This document shows positions 63,514-64,000 of a DNA stretch of 64,000 nt, piece after piece. The stretch spans positions 1,674,001 to 1,738,000 of the forward strand of contig NZ_CP041165.1 in assembly GCF_014905095.1 (NCBI RefSeq), given 5' to 3'. Position 1 is the stretch's first letter. Each line of letters begins with the position of its first letter. The notes beneath the pieces were generated by a model, which did no database searches, had not been told where the DNA came from, and worked only from the letters and a program-made list of their open reading frames with translations. Position numbers and translations under genes: made by a program. This DNA comes from Sulfurimonas marina. GTDB lineage: Bacteria > Campylobacterota > Campylobacteria > Campylobacterales > Sulfurimonadaceae.

Positions 63514-64000
63514 GGAGCAGTTTTATTATTCTCTGTAACTTCAAGATATAGTGGCCACGGCGTTGAACTCTCTAAACGCACATAAGCAACACCCGGAAGA
63601 CCGCTTTTGGCACTTTTAAAACCATCTTTTATAATTTTTGGATCAACCTTTACTTTTATGCGGAACATAAGTTTTGCACGCTCCTTATCAGTTTCAATCT
63701 CCTTTGGAGTAAACTGTGCCTCAGGAGAAACAAAAGATACAAAAGCGGGTATCGGCTTGTTTGGCAATGCATCGATCATAATACGTGCTTCACTCCCTAT
63801 TGCCACACGTCCTGCATCAGCAGTAGGTAGAAATATTGTCATAAATGTATCAGTTACATCTAAAAGAGTATATAGTTTTGTACCGCTGCCGACAATCTCA
63901 CCCGGTTCAACTAGTTTATATAACACCCTAGCGTTGATCGGAGCATATAAACTACACTCTTCAATATTGACTTTTATAGTCTCTACTTGCGCCTTTGCCG
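63510..64000 (-). CDS. HlyD-type adaptor of the RbbA-like exporter, 5' part outside window
   Basis: The frame is open to the right edge: before the valine at 63926 the sequence continues [29 protein letters not shown], the usual second lipoyl half of HlyD proteins, then [15 protein letters not shown] and the beta domain [32 protein letters not shown]. So the true start lies beyond base 64000. First visible gene of the exporter operon. Confidence 0.9.
   Translation of the reverse strand, partial: AKAQVETIKVNIEECSLYAPINARVLYKLVEPGEIVGSGTKLYTLLDVTDTFMTIFLPTADAGRVAIGSEARIMIDALPNKPIPAFVSFVSPEAQFTPKEIETDKERAKLMFRIKVKVDPKIIKDGFKSAKSGLPGVAYVRLESSTPWPLYLEVTENNKTAP

Overview
The window reads as a chromosome segment of a chemolithotrophic Campylobacterota (Epsilonproteobacteria), most likely Sulfurimonas or a close relative. 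The evidence is low GC, the yajC-secD-secF-leuS-lptE-folC block typical of the class, several c-type and b-type cytochromes and diguanylate cyclases, a SulP/carbonic anhydrase cluster, and a tmRNA whose encoded tag reads ANNTNYRPALAVA. The genus is an inference; no marker gene was compared with a database.

Layout. 1-8.5 kb (minus strand): folC (cut by the window edge), a diguanylate cyclase, an LptE-like lipoprotein, leuS, a small membrane protein, secF, secD and yajC. 8.5-12.5 kb (plus): lnt, ppk1 and a gamma-carbonic anhydrase. 12.5-19.1 kb (minus): SulP transporter with beta-carbonic anhydrase, a small secreted protein, a cytochrome/outer-membrane hybrid, argJ, a K+ channel and rpmB, with one unlisted 47-codon lysine-rich gene on the plus strand. 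19.2-23.5 kb (plus): HDOD protein, STAS/CheX protein, rpe, trpF and a DnaQ-like exonuclease. 23.5-28.4 kb (minus): accA, fabF, acpP, fabG and gpmI. 28.5-30.7 kb (plus): mraY, purN and a TRIC-type channel. Two tRNA-Phe genes, a cupin gene and ssrA (tmRNA) follow.

The accessory part is a 10.9-kb island between a 20-bp direct repeat: the 3' end of ssrA at 31991-32010 and a copy at 42866-42885. All its genes are on the plus strand and are more AT-rich than the surroundings. It starts with a P4-type integrase and carries AlpA, a replication-type protein whose gene contains six GAAACAC iterons on a 12-bp period, an excisionase-like HTH protein, a terminase small subunit and unknown small proteins. 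It has no large terminase, portal, capsid or tail gene, so it looks like a phage satellite. The distal 5.5 kb is cargo. A four-gene operon encodes a DNA methyltransferase, an EVE/PUA-like + NucS-like nuclease fusion and two further PD-(D/E)XK-like proteins. Next come a controller-type HTH overlapping a Dam-family methyltransferase, and finally a HARE-HTH protein. This is the most promising candidate for an undescribed defence system.

43-64 kb is ordinary variable chromosome: a TraB/GumN protein, the scar of a P-type ATPase, msrPQ, a lone HicB-like gene, a YbhFSR-like ABC exporter, mutY, a dihaem cytochrome, a PAS-GGDEF cyclase, cytochrome b, an AraC regulator divergent from a FadL-type porin, DUF4395, and a second exporter of the RbbA type whose operon ends in an LpxR-like gene. 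The HlyD subunit of that second exporter runs off the right edge.
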